Assembly: GCF_031202265.1 (NCBI RefSeq)
Contig: NZ_CP100604.1
Coordinates: 744,001-808,000, forward strand
Direction: 5' to 3'
Origin: Bradyrhizobium sp. Ash2021
GTDB taxonomy: Bacteria > Pseudomonadota > Alphaproteobacteria > Rhizobiales > Xanthobacteraceae
DNA length: 64,000 bases
Position 1 is the first letter of the stretch. Each line of letters starts with the position of its first letter. Below the pieces are notes generated by a model. The model saw only the letters and a program-made list of their open reading frames with translations, did not search any database and was not told the origin of the DNA. The translations under genes were made by a program, and so were the position numbers. Below, piece by piece: positions 35,749-44,824 of this stretch.

Positions 35749-36270
35749 TCAGGTCCGTGGTGGGTAGACGCCCTGCAGGGCAATGCAGAAATTGAGCGTA
35801 AGATACGGCATCAGGTTGTTGTGCGGCTGGCTGCCGCCGGCGGGCGCAATCGCCTGCACGTTCAATTGCACCAGACCGGCACTGCTCGTCTGATAAGCGG
35901 GCCCGCCGACAGACCGGCCGAGCGCCGTCGTGGGGCCCGGCGCGAATAGCAGCGAGGGCGTGACCTCGGCCATCAATCCGTGATTGTGCGACGGCATCTC
36001 GCTTTCCAGCAGCGTCACGGTATCGGTGCCGCCGGTTTCCCCGAGATCATGCAGCGACAGCCCTGGGCCCTGGCCCGGATGCATCGGCGCGTTGCCCTGC
36101 ATGTCCGGCAGCGCGAAGTTGCTTTTGCCGTCGCCGCCATAGGTGGTGCCGAGCAGCGAGAACAGCGCGGTGTTCTGCGACAGCGGCAGGATCTGCCCGT
36201 CGCAGAACGCCCAGCCCTTGGGCGCGAAGTTGAAACCGTAGATGCGGATTTCCGCGACGAACGGATCCAT
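35749..36270 (-). CDS. Phage tail-collar domain protein (microcystin-dependent-protein-like) 3
   Basis: A 173-residue protein of the tail-collar/MdpB type: FVAEIRIYGFNFAPKGWAFCDGQILPLSQNTALFSLLGTTYGGDGKSNFALPDMQGNAP is the collar fold core. The C-terminal part has the SQPHNNLMPYLTLNFCIALQGVYPPRT tail shared with its two paralogues upstream. No signal peptide is present. AGGAG lies six bases before the ATG. Phage structural genes are absent around it, so this is a bacterial triplet rather than a prophage piece. Known proteins of this type are implicated in surface or aggregation behaviour, but a defined function is missing. Confidence 0.88.
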   Translation of the reverse strand: MDPFVAEIRIYGFNFAPKGWAFCDGQILPLSQNTALFSLLGTTYGGDGKSNFALPDMQGNAPMHPGQGPGLSLHDLGETGGTDTVTLLESEMPSHNHGLMAEVTPSLLFAPGPTTALGRSVGGPAYQTSSAGLVQLNVQAIAPAGGSQPHNNLMPYLTLNFCIALQGVYPPRT

Positions 36271-36279
36271 GGTGTGCTC

Positions 36280-36783
36280 CTAGGTCTGGCTCGGGAAGAT
36301 GCCGAAAAGCGAGATGATGTAGTCGACGCAGAGATAGGGCTGGAAGTTGGTATGAGGCTGGCTGCCGCCGGTGTTGGTGATCGACGACGCACCGAACGCC
36401 ACGTTGGGCGATACGGCCGAATACACCTTGACCGTGGAGGATTGCGCGAGGACGTTGTTGCCCGGCGCGCTCCCGCCGCCAATATTGATGGTCGCCACAA
36501 ACGGATGGCTGTGTGCGGGGATCTGCGACGTCGTGAGCGTCACTTCCTCGACCCCGCCGGTCTGGGCCAGGGTAAAGCCGTTGCCCTGGTGAACCGGAAG
36601 ACGCCCGCGCATGTCCGGCAGCGCGAACGTGGCCTGGCCGTCGCCGCCATAGGTGGTGCCGATCAGGTTGAACAGGGTTTCGAATTCGGAGATCGGCAGC
36701 AGCTGTCCTTCGCAGAACATCCAGCCGGCCGGCGCAAAATTGCCGGCGAACAAGCGAATCTCTCCCACATAAGGCTGTGCCAT
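36280..36783 (-). CDS. Phage tail-collar domain protein 2
   Basis: A 167-residue paralogue of the neighbouring collar proteins: YVGEIRLFAGNFAPAGWMFCEGQLLPISEFETLFNLIGTTYGGDGQATFALPDMRGRLP, then the variable region (residues about 75-135, GNGFTLAQTGGVEEVTL and a Ser/Asn-rich part) and a conserved end GGSQPHTNFQPYLCVDYIISLFGIFPSQT. GAGGA precedes the ATG. It is 12 bp after collar 1 and 9 bp before collar 3. The triplet members differ mostly in the central part, which in phage fibres binds partners. Confidence 0.88.
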   Translation of the reverse strand: MAQPYVGEIRLFAGNFAPAGWMFCEGQLLPISEFETLFNLIGTTYGGDGQATFALPDMRGRLPVHQGNGFTLAQTGGVEEVTLTTSQIPAHSHPFVATINIGGGSAPGNNVLAQSSTVKVYSAVSPNVAFGASSITNTGGSQPHTNFQPYLCVDYIISLFGIFPSQT

Positions 36784-36795
36784 GGATGGGTTTCC

Positions 36796-37293
36796 TCAGG
36801 TCTGTGACGGGAAAATGCCCTGAAGGGCAATACAGAAACTAAGGACCAGGAACGGCTGCATGTTCAGATGCGCCTGGCTGCCGCCGACGAGGCTGATCTC
36901 ACTTGGAACAAGGGAGGTGAGATTGGTAGGCGCTCCGTACAGCTGGCTTACCGGTCCGAGATAATTATTCGTTGCGATCACCTGATCGCCGTCGGTCGGA
37001 GAGGCCTGCGCAGAATGGATATGCTGCGGCAATTCCGATATACTCAGTGTGTGACCCTGCTCGCCGCCGCGCTCGCCGAGCGTGTGACCATTGCCCATAT
37101 GCATCGGCGTTCGCCCGTCCAGATTGGGCAGGCCGAAATTGACGCGCCCGTCGCCGCCGAATGTCGTTCCCAGCAACGAGAACAGGCCCTGATTCTGGTT
37201 GATGGGAAGCAGTTGACCGTCGCAAAGCGCCCAGCCTTTCGGCGGGAAGCCGAATGACATTATGCGGATTTCTGCGAGAAACGGCTCGGCCAT
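36796..37293 (-). CDS. Phage tail-collar domain protein 1
   Basis: A 165-residue collar protein, first in the operon: PFLAEIRIMSFGFPPKGWALCDGQLLPINQNQGLFSLLGTTFGGDGRVNFGLPNLDGRTP, then GNGHTLGERGGEQGHTLSISELPQHIHSAQ, a His/Gln stretch typical of collar proteins, and GGSQAHLNMQPFLVLSFCIALQGIFPSQT at the end. The ATG at 37293 is preceded by AAGGAG, better than an in-frame start 15 bases upstream. The promoter of the operon should lie in the short gap between this gene and the giant gene's 3' end. Confidence 0.88.
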   Translation of the reverse strand: MAEPFLAEIRIMSFGFPPKGWALCDGQLLPINQNQGLFSLLGTTFGGDGRVNFGLPNLDGRTPMHMGNGHTLGERGGEQGHTLSISELPQHIHSAQASPTDGDQVIATNNYLGPVSQLYGAPTNLTSLVPSEISLVGGSQAHLNMQPFLVLSFCIALQGIFPSQT

Positions 37294-37395
37294 GCGCGCT
37301 CCTTCCAATGTATGTTATCTAACATTGCTAGTATGCCACAGTGCAACGATAAGTCGATATGAATCTGCTTGGGGCGGCCCGCTTCTCGGCGGTCG

Positions 37396-37422
37396 ATCGC
37401 GGCGATTTCAGTTCGCCGCGAT
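37396..37422 (+). terminator. Hairpin with T-rich tail downstream of the giant gene
   Basis: ATCGCGGCGA and TCGCCGCGAT form a perfect 10-bp stem around TTTCAGT, followed on the plus strand by TGTTATTTTT. It lies 60 bp past the stop of the giant gene (minus strand). The T-tract is on the plus side, where no gene ends, so it may be a bidirectional or structural element. Confidence 0.4.
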
Positions 37423-37481
37423 TGTTATTTTTAAGCGGTCTTTGTCGGCCCGCCTAGTCAGTTTCGTCAGTCAGTCCCGGC

Positions 37482-40400
37482 TCACACCAGCCAGCCGGCG
37501 TGGGTCTGAACGGCCGTATGGCCGTCGAGCAGCGCGTTGAAGGCGTCGCCGAAATGCGTCCCGTCGGTTGGCGCGGCGTTGACCAAAATAGCGCCAGCCT
37601 TGCTTCCCAAGCTGCTGTCGACCGTATTGACCTGCGGCGCTGCGAACCCGCCCGCTCCGCCGACGGCTTGTATCAGCGACGCGTCGCCGACCAGCGAACC
37701 GTGGGATTGCGGGATCAGCGCCGAGAAGTCGAACTTGTCGCCCAAAGCGAAGACAGGCGTGACAGGCGGCGTCGGGCCCTGGATGTTGCCATGGGCGAAC
37801 ACGAAATTGTCCGCCCCCGCGCCGCCGAAGCCGCCGGCACCGTTGCCGGAAGCATTTGAAGCGAACGATTGGTTGAAGGCGCTCGACCCCGCCGGCGTCG
37901 AAGGCACGGCGGGTGTCGTGCTGGCCTGGGCGACGTCGGTGGAATCCGGCAGCCGCCGCTCGCCATCGACGAGACTGATGTACATCAGGTCGTTGACGGC
38001 GCTTGCCGAGTTGCTGTCGGGTAGCCCGAGCACGTGACCCATCTCGTGCACCACTGCGGTGAGCAGATCGAGATGGCCGGCCGCCGCATTTGTGGGGTCG
38101 GTCAGAAGGTCGGTGCCGGCGGCGTTGACGGCGTGGGTGAATTCCGAATTGTCCGACGGCGTCGGATCGATGAACCAGCCATGGCCGGCGGCATCGGTGT
38201 CGATCGTGATATGCGCCGGAGACGTTTCGTCGCCGATGATGCTGCCGGACAGGTCGGCGATACTGAAAGTGGCGGCGTGAAGCGCAGCGAGCTGGCTGGC
38301 CGTAGCGCCGGCGGCGGCCCACTCCGCGATCGCCGCGGCCACGACGGAGTCGAGTTCTGACTGGGTCAGATGCATCTCGCCCGTTGTCGGCGAGGAAGCC
38401 TGCACGCCGCCGGGGGCCGCGAGCAGCGGTAGGGGCGGTGCAGTGCTCACAATGTGGATGGTCCCGGAGGTCGCGACGACCGTGGTGGCGGGATTGAGGT
38501 TGTTGTCGAGCACGACCTGGCTTGGGCTGCCGGAAGCGGAAACGCCCTTGTACAGGTTGAACGTCGAGAGACTCGGGCTGCTTTGCTGCAGGAAGACATC
38601 GCTGCCATTTGCTGGATCGCCGTTGGAAAAATCATTCCCGCTGACATTGAGGTTTACAATGCCGTTGTCCCCCACGAGGCCGGAGCCGGCTACGACATAG
38701 AGGCCGGCGAAGGCATTCGAGTCGCCGTTGCTGGTGGTATTGCCGGTGACCGTCGCATTGACTGTGCTGTTCCCCGCAATCTGGGAGATCTGGATGCCGG
38801 CGGTGTCGTAATGGGTGAGGATGTTGTTCTTGACCAGGACGTTGAACACACCATTGTCCTGGCTGTTGATGTCGATATCGTTCGAGCCGATGCCGCTGCC
38901 CGAATGGGCGGTGGCGGCAACGCCGATGGTGTTGCCGGAGATCGTCCCATCGAACGTCGAGGTGCCGCTGCCGGTGCCCTTGTTGACCTCGATGACGTTG
39001 GACTTGATGCCGGTGCCGCCATTGGCGGCGTGCATGTCGAACGTGTTGTTGGAAACGTCGAACGTCATGTTGCCGAGGCCGGCTAAGTCGAGGCCCGGGC
39101 CGCCCGAGACCGTCAGCGGATGATTGTTGGTCAGCGTATTGTTGTCGAACACGACGTCGGTATTGGTGCCGACCTGGTTGGTGACCGCAATCAAAGCGGC
39201 GCGCGCGGTGGTCAGCGCGCTGTTGGTCACGGTGAGGTTCATCGCCGTGCTTCCAGAGTCGGCCTGGAAGTTGATGCCGTCGTTCATGCCGGTGCCATTG
39301 TCGGTCCGGCCGCCGATGGTGGAGTGATCGATCGTCAGCCGGTTCAAGGTCCCGGTGTTGTTCTCGACCATGATCGTGTTGGTATAGCCGCCGCTGATGG
39401 TCGAATTGGTGATCGAGCCGGAGCCGAGCAGGTTGGTAAACCGGACTGCGTCTTCGCCGACATTGGCAAAGGCCGCCAGCGGGTCGGACAGGCTGTTCGA
39501 GGTTCCGCTGTCGCCATTGATGACACTGTGATCCAGCGTAAAGCCGGTGACGCTGTTGCCGCGGATCGCGAAATTGCTGAAATCGTTGAGCTGCATGTAG
39601 GCAAGCTCAACATCGTGGGTATTGTTCAGGAAGACGCCGGTGCCTTGCGTGCTGCTGCCATCGGCGCCGGTCTTGTTGGCGATGGTGCCGCCGCTGGCGG
39701 CGGTCGAGCCGTCGCCGGTCACATGCAGGCCACCGGTCGATCCGGTGTTGACCAGGATGATGCCGTCGGCGGATCCGCCATTCGAGGTGATGCTCTTGAA
39801 GGTGAGGTTGCCCGAGCCGATCGTCGTATTCTCGACGTCGAGCGCCGTGCCCTGTCCCGAATTGATGGTGTTGGTCGCGCCCGTCACCGTCACCGTGCCG
39901 CCGCCGGTGGCGCTGAAGCCGGTGCCGTTGGTAGCGGAGGTGTTGATAAACACGCCGCCCGTGAAGTTGATGGTGGCGCCGGTATTGGTTGAAAGCGCCA
40001 CGGCGCCGCCGGTGACCGAGCCGGTGAAGGCCTGGGTGCCGCCGGTCATGCCGGCGATCGAGACGGCCGTTCCGGTGGTGTCGTTGATTGCGCCGTCATC
40101 GGTGAAGGCAACGGTGCCGCCGCTCAGCGCGACGTCGGCGCTGGAAGCGCCGGAGATGGTGCCGCCATGGACATGGACCGTGCCGGACGAATTGGTCAGC
40201 GCGATGCCGTTGGTGCCGCCGCCTGTGGTGACGCTGGAGAGGTTGACGGTGAGGGCGTTCGACGAGCCGCCGATGCTGATGCCGCCGCCGGAAGCGTTGT
40301 TGATCAGGCCTGTCGTGGTGTCGTCGAGGTGGAGGGTGCCGACGCTGGAGCCGGACACCGCAAAGCCGGAGGTCGCGCCGAAATCGACGCCCTCGATGGT

Positions 40401-43400
40401 GTTGCCGGTGCCGAGCACGAGGCCGCCGTCGAGGACGGCGTTGGCGCCGCTGGGGGTGAACAGCGTGGTGCCGTCGATGGTCACGCCCGCGCTCTGGCTG
40501 ATCAGTTGCTCGTTGTTCTCGAGCGTCAGCCCGCCGGTATAGTGGGCGCTCGCCGTCTCGAGGACGATGGTGTCGCCCGAGGAGTCGACGCCGCCGACGC
40601 CGGCGAAATGCGACAAGGTGTTGAACGGTTTTTCCGACGAGCCGTCGCCGTCGGTGGCTGCGTCGGCGTTGACGTACCAGACATGCGGCGAGGCGACGTT
40701 GATGGTCACCGTTCCCGTGCCGAGGCCGACGCCCGAGACGCCTGCGTTCTGGTCGGATACCTGGTAGGTGAAGGAATCCGAACCGATATAGCCGACCGGC
40801 GGCTTGTAGGTGAAATCGCCGTCCGCCTCCATGATGACGGTGCCGCTGTGGGCGGTCGTGATCGTGCCGGCCACCACGACGAGCGGGCCGGGGCCGTCGA
40901 CATCGGTGGCGCCGCCGAGCAGGCTGGCGGTGATGGTCACCTGCGGGCCGGCCGGATCCGGCGCTCCGTCGGTCGGGTCGTTGACCACGAGGTCGGTATT
41001 GCCGATGGCGCTATTGACGCCGTTGAAGGTGAAATTGGCCGCGACCGGCGCATCGTTGGCGCCGTTCACGGTGACGTGCAGCGTCGCCGTCGAGGTATCG
41101 CCGGCCTGATCGCCGTGCAGCGTATAGGGCACGTCGAATGTCGTGGTCTGGCCGTCCTGCATGTGCTGGAAATTGGAGCCGAGCGTCACCACGACCTGGT
41201 TCGATCCGTTGACGCTGACACCGATGTCCGACGTCGTGATGCCTTCGCCCCCGGGAGCGCTCAGGTTGGTCACGGCGCCCGTGGTGACGTTGTTCGGCGC
41301 GCCGTGGTCGGCGTCGAGCGTATCGTTGGTCAGGACCGTGAAGGTGCCGACCTGGTCTTCGGTGATGGAGCCGGAATCGTCCACCGCGACCGGCACGTCG
41401 TTGACGCCGTTGACGGTGACGACGAGATTGGCGGATGAGGTCTCGCCGGCATCGCCGGTCAGCGTGTAGGGCACGGTGATCGTGGCGTGCTCGCCGAGCG
41501 CGAGCTGCTGGAAGTGCGCGTTGTTCAGCGAAACCTGAACCTCGTTGCTGACGATGGTCGCCGTCGCGTCGGTATTGGCGAAGGTCTCGCCGGCCGGGCC
41601 GGTGACGGTGACGCTGCCGGGACCGACCGCGATTGTGTTCAAGGCCGTGTGGTCGGGATCCTGGGTGTCGTTGGCGATGACGTTGAACGAGGTCGGCGCG
41701 TCGTCCTCGGTCATGGTGCCGGTGTCGGCGACCGCCTGCGGCAAATCGTCGGCGCCGTGGATGGTGATGGTCAGCGTCGCGGTGTCCTGCAGGCCGCCGG
41801 TGTCCTGGATGGTGTAGTTGAAGACGTCGGTGATCGTTTCGGCCGCGGTATGCAGCGCCTGGACCGCGGCATCGGTCTGATTCACCAGATAGGTGTAGGA
41901 GCCGTCCAAATTCAGCGTCAGCGTGCCGTGGGCGCCAGCTAAGGGCACCCCGACGGTGCCCGTCGCGAGCGACCCGCCCTCGGGGCCGGTGTGAACCGCA
42001 ACGACGGCGAGCGCGCTGCTCGCATCCTGCGCGTCGGTGTCCTGGACGTCGCCGGGCGCGCCGGTGCCGAGGATGACGTTGCCGGACGGATTGAGGCCGG
42101 GGACCGAATTGTTGAGACCGCCGGCTTCGGTGGCGGAGACCGAATCGTCGTTGGCGACCGGCGGCGTGTTCTGAATGATCGTCAGCGTGTTCGGCGACAG
42201 GTCGAGATCGGCGCCGCCGTTGGCGGTGCCGCCATCGTCCTGGACCTGGAAGGTGAAGCTGCCGCTGCTGTTTCCCGACGGCGTGAAAATGAGAAGACCG
42301 CTGCCGATATCCGCCGCGGTGACGAATTGGCCGGCGGATACCGGGGACCCATTAAGCGTCAGCGAGCCGGACGCCGGTATCGTCGTGATCTCGACTGCCA
42401 ACAGGTGGTTGGCACCCGCGGCGCCTGCGGCGTCGGACGGATCGGTGAAGCCGAAGTCGGCCGCAATGAAGGTATGCGCGCCTTGGGCGCTGATCGTGCT
42501 GTCGGTGCCGGCCGGGGCATCGTTGACCGGGGTAACGTTGAAGGTGATGGTTTTGGGCGTCGGATCGGTGTCGACGCCGCCATTGGCGGTGCCGCCATCG
42601 TCCTGGACCTGGAAGGTGAAGGAAGCCTCCGCTGATCCGTTGGCGTTGGCGGCCGGCGTGAAAACGAGGTTGCCGATGTTGGCGACCGCGATGACCTGGC
42701 CGGCCGCGACGGCGCCGCCGCTCAGCGTCAGCGTGCCCGCGGCTCCGCCTGGAATCGTGGTGATGATCACGTCCTGGAACACGTTGGCGCCACTCGCGCT
42801 TGCGGCATCCACCGGATCAGTAAATCCGAACTCCGCTGCCGTGAAGGCGTGCGTATGATCCTCCAGGATCGTCAGGGTATTGGCGGTCCCGACCGGCGCG
42901 TCGTTCACCGCGGTGGCGCCGATGGTGAAGGTCTGTGCCGCCGAGGTGTCGACGCCGCCATTGGCGGTGCCGCCATTGTCGTGGGCCTGCACGCTGACGG
43001 TGGCGCTGCCGTTCGCGTTGGCGGCCAGCGTGTAGGTCAGGTTTCCACTGGCATCGATGCTCGGCTGCACCGAGAACATCGCATTGTTGTCGTCCGAGAC
43101 CAGGAAGTTCACGGTCTGGCCGGCCTCGTCGGCCGGACCGGGCGAGATGCCGGTCACGAAGCCGTTGACGGTGTGGGCGCCGGAATCCTCAAGCGTGACC
43201 TGGTTGGCGCCGATCGTAAAGCTCGGCGCGTCGTTCACCGCCGGGACGTTGATGTGGAACGTCTGCACCGCAGAGGTATCGACACCGCCATTGGCGGTGC
43301 CGCCATTGTCGTGCAGCTGGACCTGGACCGTCGCATTGCCGTTCGCATTGGCGGCCGGCGTGTAGGTCAGGTTCCCGTTCGCATCGATGCTCGGCTGCAC

Positions 43401-44747
43401 CGAGAACAGCGCATTGTTGTTGTTGGAGACGATGAAGTTCAGCGTCTGGCCGGTCTCGTTGGGGCCGTCCGAGATGTTGCTGGCAAAGCCGTTGATGGTC
43501 TGGGCGCCGGAATCTTCCGGCGAGGTCGGGTCGGCGCCCACGGTAAAGCTCGGCGCGTCATTGACCGGACCGACCGTGATCGTGAAGGTCTGCCCGGGAG
43601 AAGTGTCGACGCCGCCATTGGCGGTGCCGCCATTGTCGTGCGCCTGCACCGTTACGTGCGCGACGCCAAACCCGTTGGCGGCCGCCGTGAAGGTCAGTTG
43701 GCCGGTGGCATCGATGGTCGGCTGCACCGAGAACAGCGCACTGTTGTCGTTGCTGGTCAGGAAATTCACGGTCTGGCCGGCTTCATTCGCGGGGCCGGCC
43801 GAGATTCCGGTGGCGAATCCGGCGACGGTTTGCGGACCGGCATCTTCCAGAAGAGTCTGGTTCGCACCCTCCGTGAAGCTCGGCGCATCGTTGACCGGCG
43901 TGACATTGATCGTGATGGTCTTGGCCGTCGGGTCGGTATCGACGCCGCCGTTGGCGGTGCCGCCATTGTCCTGCACCTGGAACGTGAAGCTCGCATAACT
44001 GGCGCCGTTGGCATCGGCGGCGGGCGTGAACTTGAGGTGGCCTGCAATGATGTCGGCGGCCGAGATAACGCTGCCTGCAATCACCGGATTGCCGTTGTTG
44101 GTCAGCGAGCCGCTGCCGGACACCGTGTCGATATGGACGGCCTGAAGCGCGTTTGGCGACGGGTTGTCCTGGGGATCGCTAAATCCGAAATCGGCGACGG
44201 TGAAGACATGGGCGGTATCTTCGTTCGTGGTAAGGGTGCTGCTGGCACCCGTCGGCGCTTCGTTGACGTTGCCGACGGCAATCGCGAAACTCTGTGACGT
44301 GGTGAAGATACCGTCGGTGGCCTGTACGGTGACGGTGTAGGCGTGCCCCGGGCTGGTCTCGAAATCGATTTTTGTGTGATCGGCGACCGACACCACGCCG
44401 GTGTGCGGATCGATCTTGAAGCCACCGCCGGAGTTGTCACCGGTGAGCGAATAGGTGATCGCGAAGGGAAGCAGGCTGTTCGAGGAAGCCGTGATGCCGA
44501 CCGGCGTATTGACCGCCGCGTTTTCGAGGACGCTGTTGGTGGTCGGGTTGGTGTCGACCGGTGTCGTCAGCAAGTCCGGAATCGGAGGAAACGGCGTGCC
44601 GGGGGGGCAGCCGGCATAGAGCGCCTTGGTCCCGTAAGTATCCATAAAGGCCTGCGCCGCCGGATCGAGAATGATATTCCCTGACGGGTCCAGGATGAGG
44701 GCCGGACGGGTGATGCCGCCGAACGTGAATGCAGGAATGGTGCTCAT
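37482..44747 (-). CDS. Giant secreted repeat protein with metzincin-like domain (type I secretion substrate)
   Basis: A 2421-residue protein without an N-terminal signal. In order: a short head; a cadherin-like domain (about 65-160); six tandem repeats around the motif DNGGTANGGVDT with PVNDAP linkers (about 165-860); a VCBS-like domain (about 860-1000) and further cadherin/Big-type domains to about 1340; a parallel beta-helix region starting HVWYVNADAATDGDG near 1354 and rich in short Asn/Gly turns to about 2060; a domain from about 2120 with HEMGHVLGLPD (His2234, Glu2235, His2238) and a Met-turn LMY near 2255; and a C-terminal piece with GGAGADNFVFA and DKFDFSALIP, as in RTX-type secretion ends. 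GGGAG precedes the ATG. It is probably exported by a type I system encoded elsewhere and acts as adhesin or surface protein. Confidence 0.9.
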   Translation of the reverse strand: MSTIPAFTFGGITRPALILDPSGNIILDPAAQAFMDTYGTKALYAGCPPGTPFPPIPDLLTTPVDTNPTTNSVLENAAVNTPVGITASSNSLLPFAITYSLTGDNSGGGFKIDPHTGVVSVADHTKIDFETSPGHAYTVTVQATDGIFTTSQSFAIAVGNVNEAPTGASSTLTTNEDTAHVFTVADFGFSDPQDNPSPNALQAVHIDTVSGSGSLTNNGNPVIAGSVISAADIIAGHLKFTPAADANGASYASFTFQVQDNGGTANGGVDTDPTAKTITINVTPVNDAPSFTEGANQTLLEDAGPQTVAGFATGISAGPANEAGQTVNFLTSNDNSALFSVQPTIDATGQLTFTAAANGFGVAHVTVQAHDNGGTANGGVDTSPGQTFTITVGPVNDAPSFTVGADPTSPEDSGAQTINGFASNISDGPNETGQTLNFIVSNNNNALFSVQPSIDANGNLTYTPAANANGNATVQVQLHDNGGTANGGVDTSAVQTFHINVPAVNDAPSFTIGANQVTLEDSGAHTVNGFVTGISPGPADEAGQTVNFLVSDDNNAMFSVQPSIDASGNLTYTLAANANGSATVSVQAHDNGGTANGGVDTSAAQTFTIGATAVNDAPVGTANTLTILEDHTHAFTAAEFGFTDPVDAASASGANVFQDVIITTIPGGAAGTLTLSGGAVAAGQVIAVANIGNLVFTPAANANGSAEASFTFQVQDDGGTANGGVDTDPTPKTITFNVTPVNDAPAGTDSTISAQGAHTFIAADFGFTDPSDAAGAAGANHLLAVEITTIPASGSLTLNGSPVSAGQFVTAADIGSGLLIFTPSGNSSGSFTFQVQDDGGTANGGADLDLSPNTLTIIQNTPPVANDDSVSATEAGGLNNSVPGLNPSGNVILGTGAPGDVQDTDAQDASSALAVVAVHTGPEGGSLATGTVGVPLAGAHGTLTLNLDGSYTYLVNQTDAAVQALHTAAETITDVFNYTIQDTGGLQDTATLTITIHGADDLPQAVADTGTMTEDDAPTSFNVIANDTQDPDHTALNTIAVGPGSVTVTGPAGETFANTDATATIVSNEVQVSLNNAHFQQLALGEHATITVPYTLTGDAGETSSANLVVTVNGVNDVPVAVDDSGSITEDQVGTFTVLTNDTLDADHGAPNNVTTGAVTNLSAPGGEGITTSDIGVSVNGSNQVVVTLGSNFQHMQDGQTTTFDVPYTLHGDQAGDTSTATLHVTVNGANDAPVAANFTFNGVNSAIGNTDLVVNDPTDGAPDPAGPQVTITASLLGGATDVDGPGPLVVVAGTITTAHSGTVIMEADGDFTYKPPVGYIGSDSFTYQVSDQNAGVSGVGLGTGTVTINVASPHVWYVNADAATDGDGSSEKPFNTLSHFAGVGGVDSSGDTIVLETASAHYTGGLTLENNEQLISQSAGVTIDGTTLFTPSGANAVLDGGLVLGTGNTIEGVDFGATSGFAVSGSSVGTLHLDDTTTGLINNASGGGISIGGSSNALTVNLSSVTTGGGTNGIALTNSSGTVHVHGGTISGASSADVALSGGTVAFTDDGAINDTTGTAVSIAGMTGGTQAFTGSVTGGAVALSTNTGATINFTGGVFINTSATNGTGFSATGGGTVTVTGATNTINSGQGTALDVENTTIGSGNLTFKSITSNGGSADGIILVNTGSTGGLHVTGDGSTAASGGTIANKTGADGSSTQGTGVFLNNTHDVELAYMQLNDFSNFAIRGNSVTGFTLDHSVINGDSGTSNSLSDPLAAFANVGEDAVRFTNLLGSGSITNSTISGGYTNTIMVENNTGTLNRLTIDHSTIGGRTDNGTGMNDGINFQADSGSTAMNLTVTNSALTTARAALIAVTNQVGTNTDVVFDNNTLTNNHPLTVSGGPGLDLAGLGNMTFDVSNNTFDMHAANGGTGIKSNVIEVNKGTGSGTSTFDGTISGNTIGVAATAHSGSGIGSNDIDINSQDNGVFNVLVKNNILTHYDTAGIQISQIAGNSTVNATVTGNTTSNGDSNAFAGLYVVAGSGLVGDNGIVNLNVSGNDFSNGDPANGSDVFLQQSSPSLSTFNLYKGVSASGSPSQVVLDNNLNPATTVVATSGTIHIVSTAPPLPLLAAPGGVQASSPTTGEMHLTQSELDSVVAAAIAEWAAAGATASQLAALHAATFSIADLSGSIIGDETSPAHITIDTDAAGHGWFIDPTPSDNSEFTHAVNAAGTDLLTDPTNAAAGHLDLLTAVVHEMGHVLGLPDSNSASAVNDLMYISLVDGERRLPDSTDVAQASTTPAVPSTPAGSSAFNQSFASNASGNGAGGFGGAGADNFVFAHGNIQGPTPPVTPVFALGDKFDFSALIPQSHGSLVGDASLIQAVGGAGGFAAPQVNTVDSSLGSKAGAILVNAAPTDGTHFGDAFNALLDGHTAVQTHAGWLV
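42200..43975. repeat. DNA-level tandem repeats inside the giant gene
   Basis: The stretch encoding GGTANGGVDT recurs at about 42220, 42590, 42970, 43300, 43625 and 43957, spaced about 330-375 bp, with near-identical DNA such as CCATTGGCGGTGCCGCCATT. Such repeats can gain or lose units by recombination, so gene length may vary between strains. Confidence 0.8.
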
Positions 44748-44808
44748 GGTTACTCCCGTAACCGGTGCTGGGCCGGTTTACTCTTTATGATCTCCTGAGG
44801 AAGCGAGC

Positions 44809-44824
44809 TGTGAACTCGTTCACA
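44809..44824. promoter_or_regulatory. CRP/FNR-superfamily palindrome upstream of giant gene
   Basis: TGTGAACTCGTTCACA fits the CRP consensus TGTGA-N6-TCACA exactly and is a perfect palindrome outside the central TC. It lies 62 to 77 bp upstream of the giant gene's start codon, a normal activator distance. Confidence 0.6.

Noticed and set aside
35749..37293. Collar genes as a prophage remnant
   Set aside because: No integrase, capsid, portal or lysis genes and no att-like repeat nearby; three tidy paralogues with GNAT fit a bacterial operon better.
40167..41438. Long plus-strand frames inside the giant repeat gene (also 42849-44297)
   Set aside because: Val/Gly/Arg-rich products caused by the repeats; the minus frame encodes continuous recognisable domains.
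42200..43975. Direct repeats as a CRISPR array
   Set aside because: Units are about 330-375 bp, in frame and translated; they encode protein repeats.
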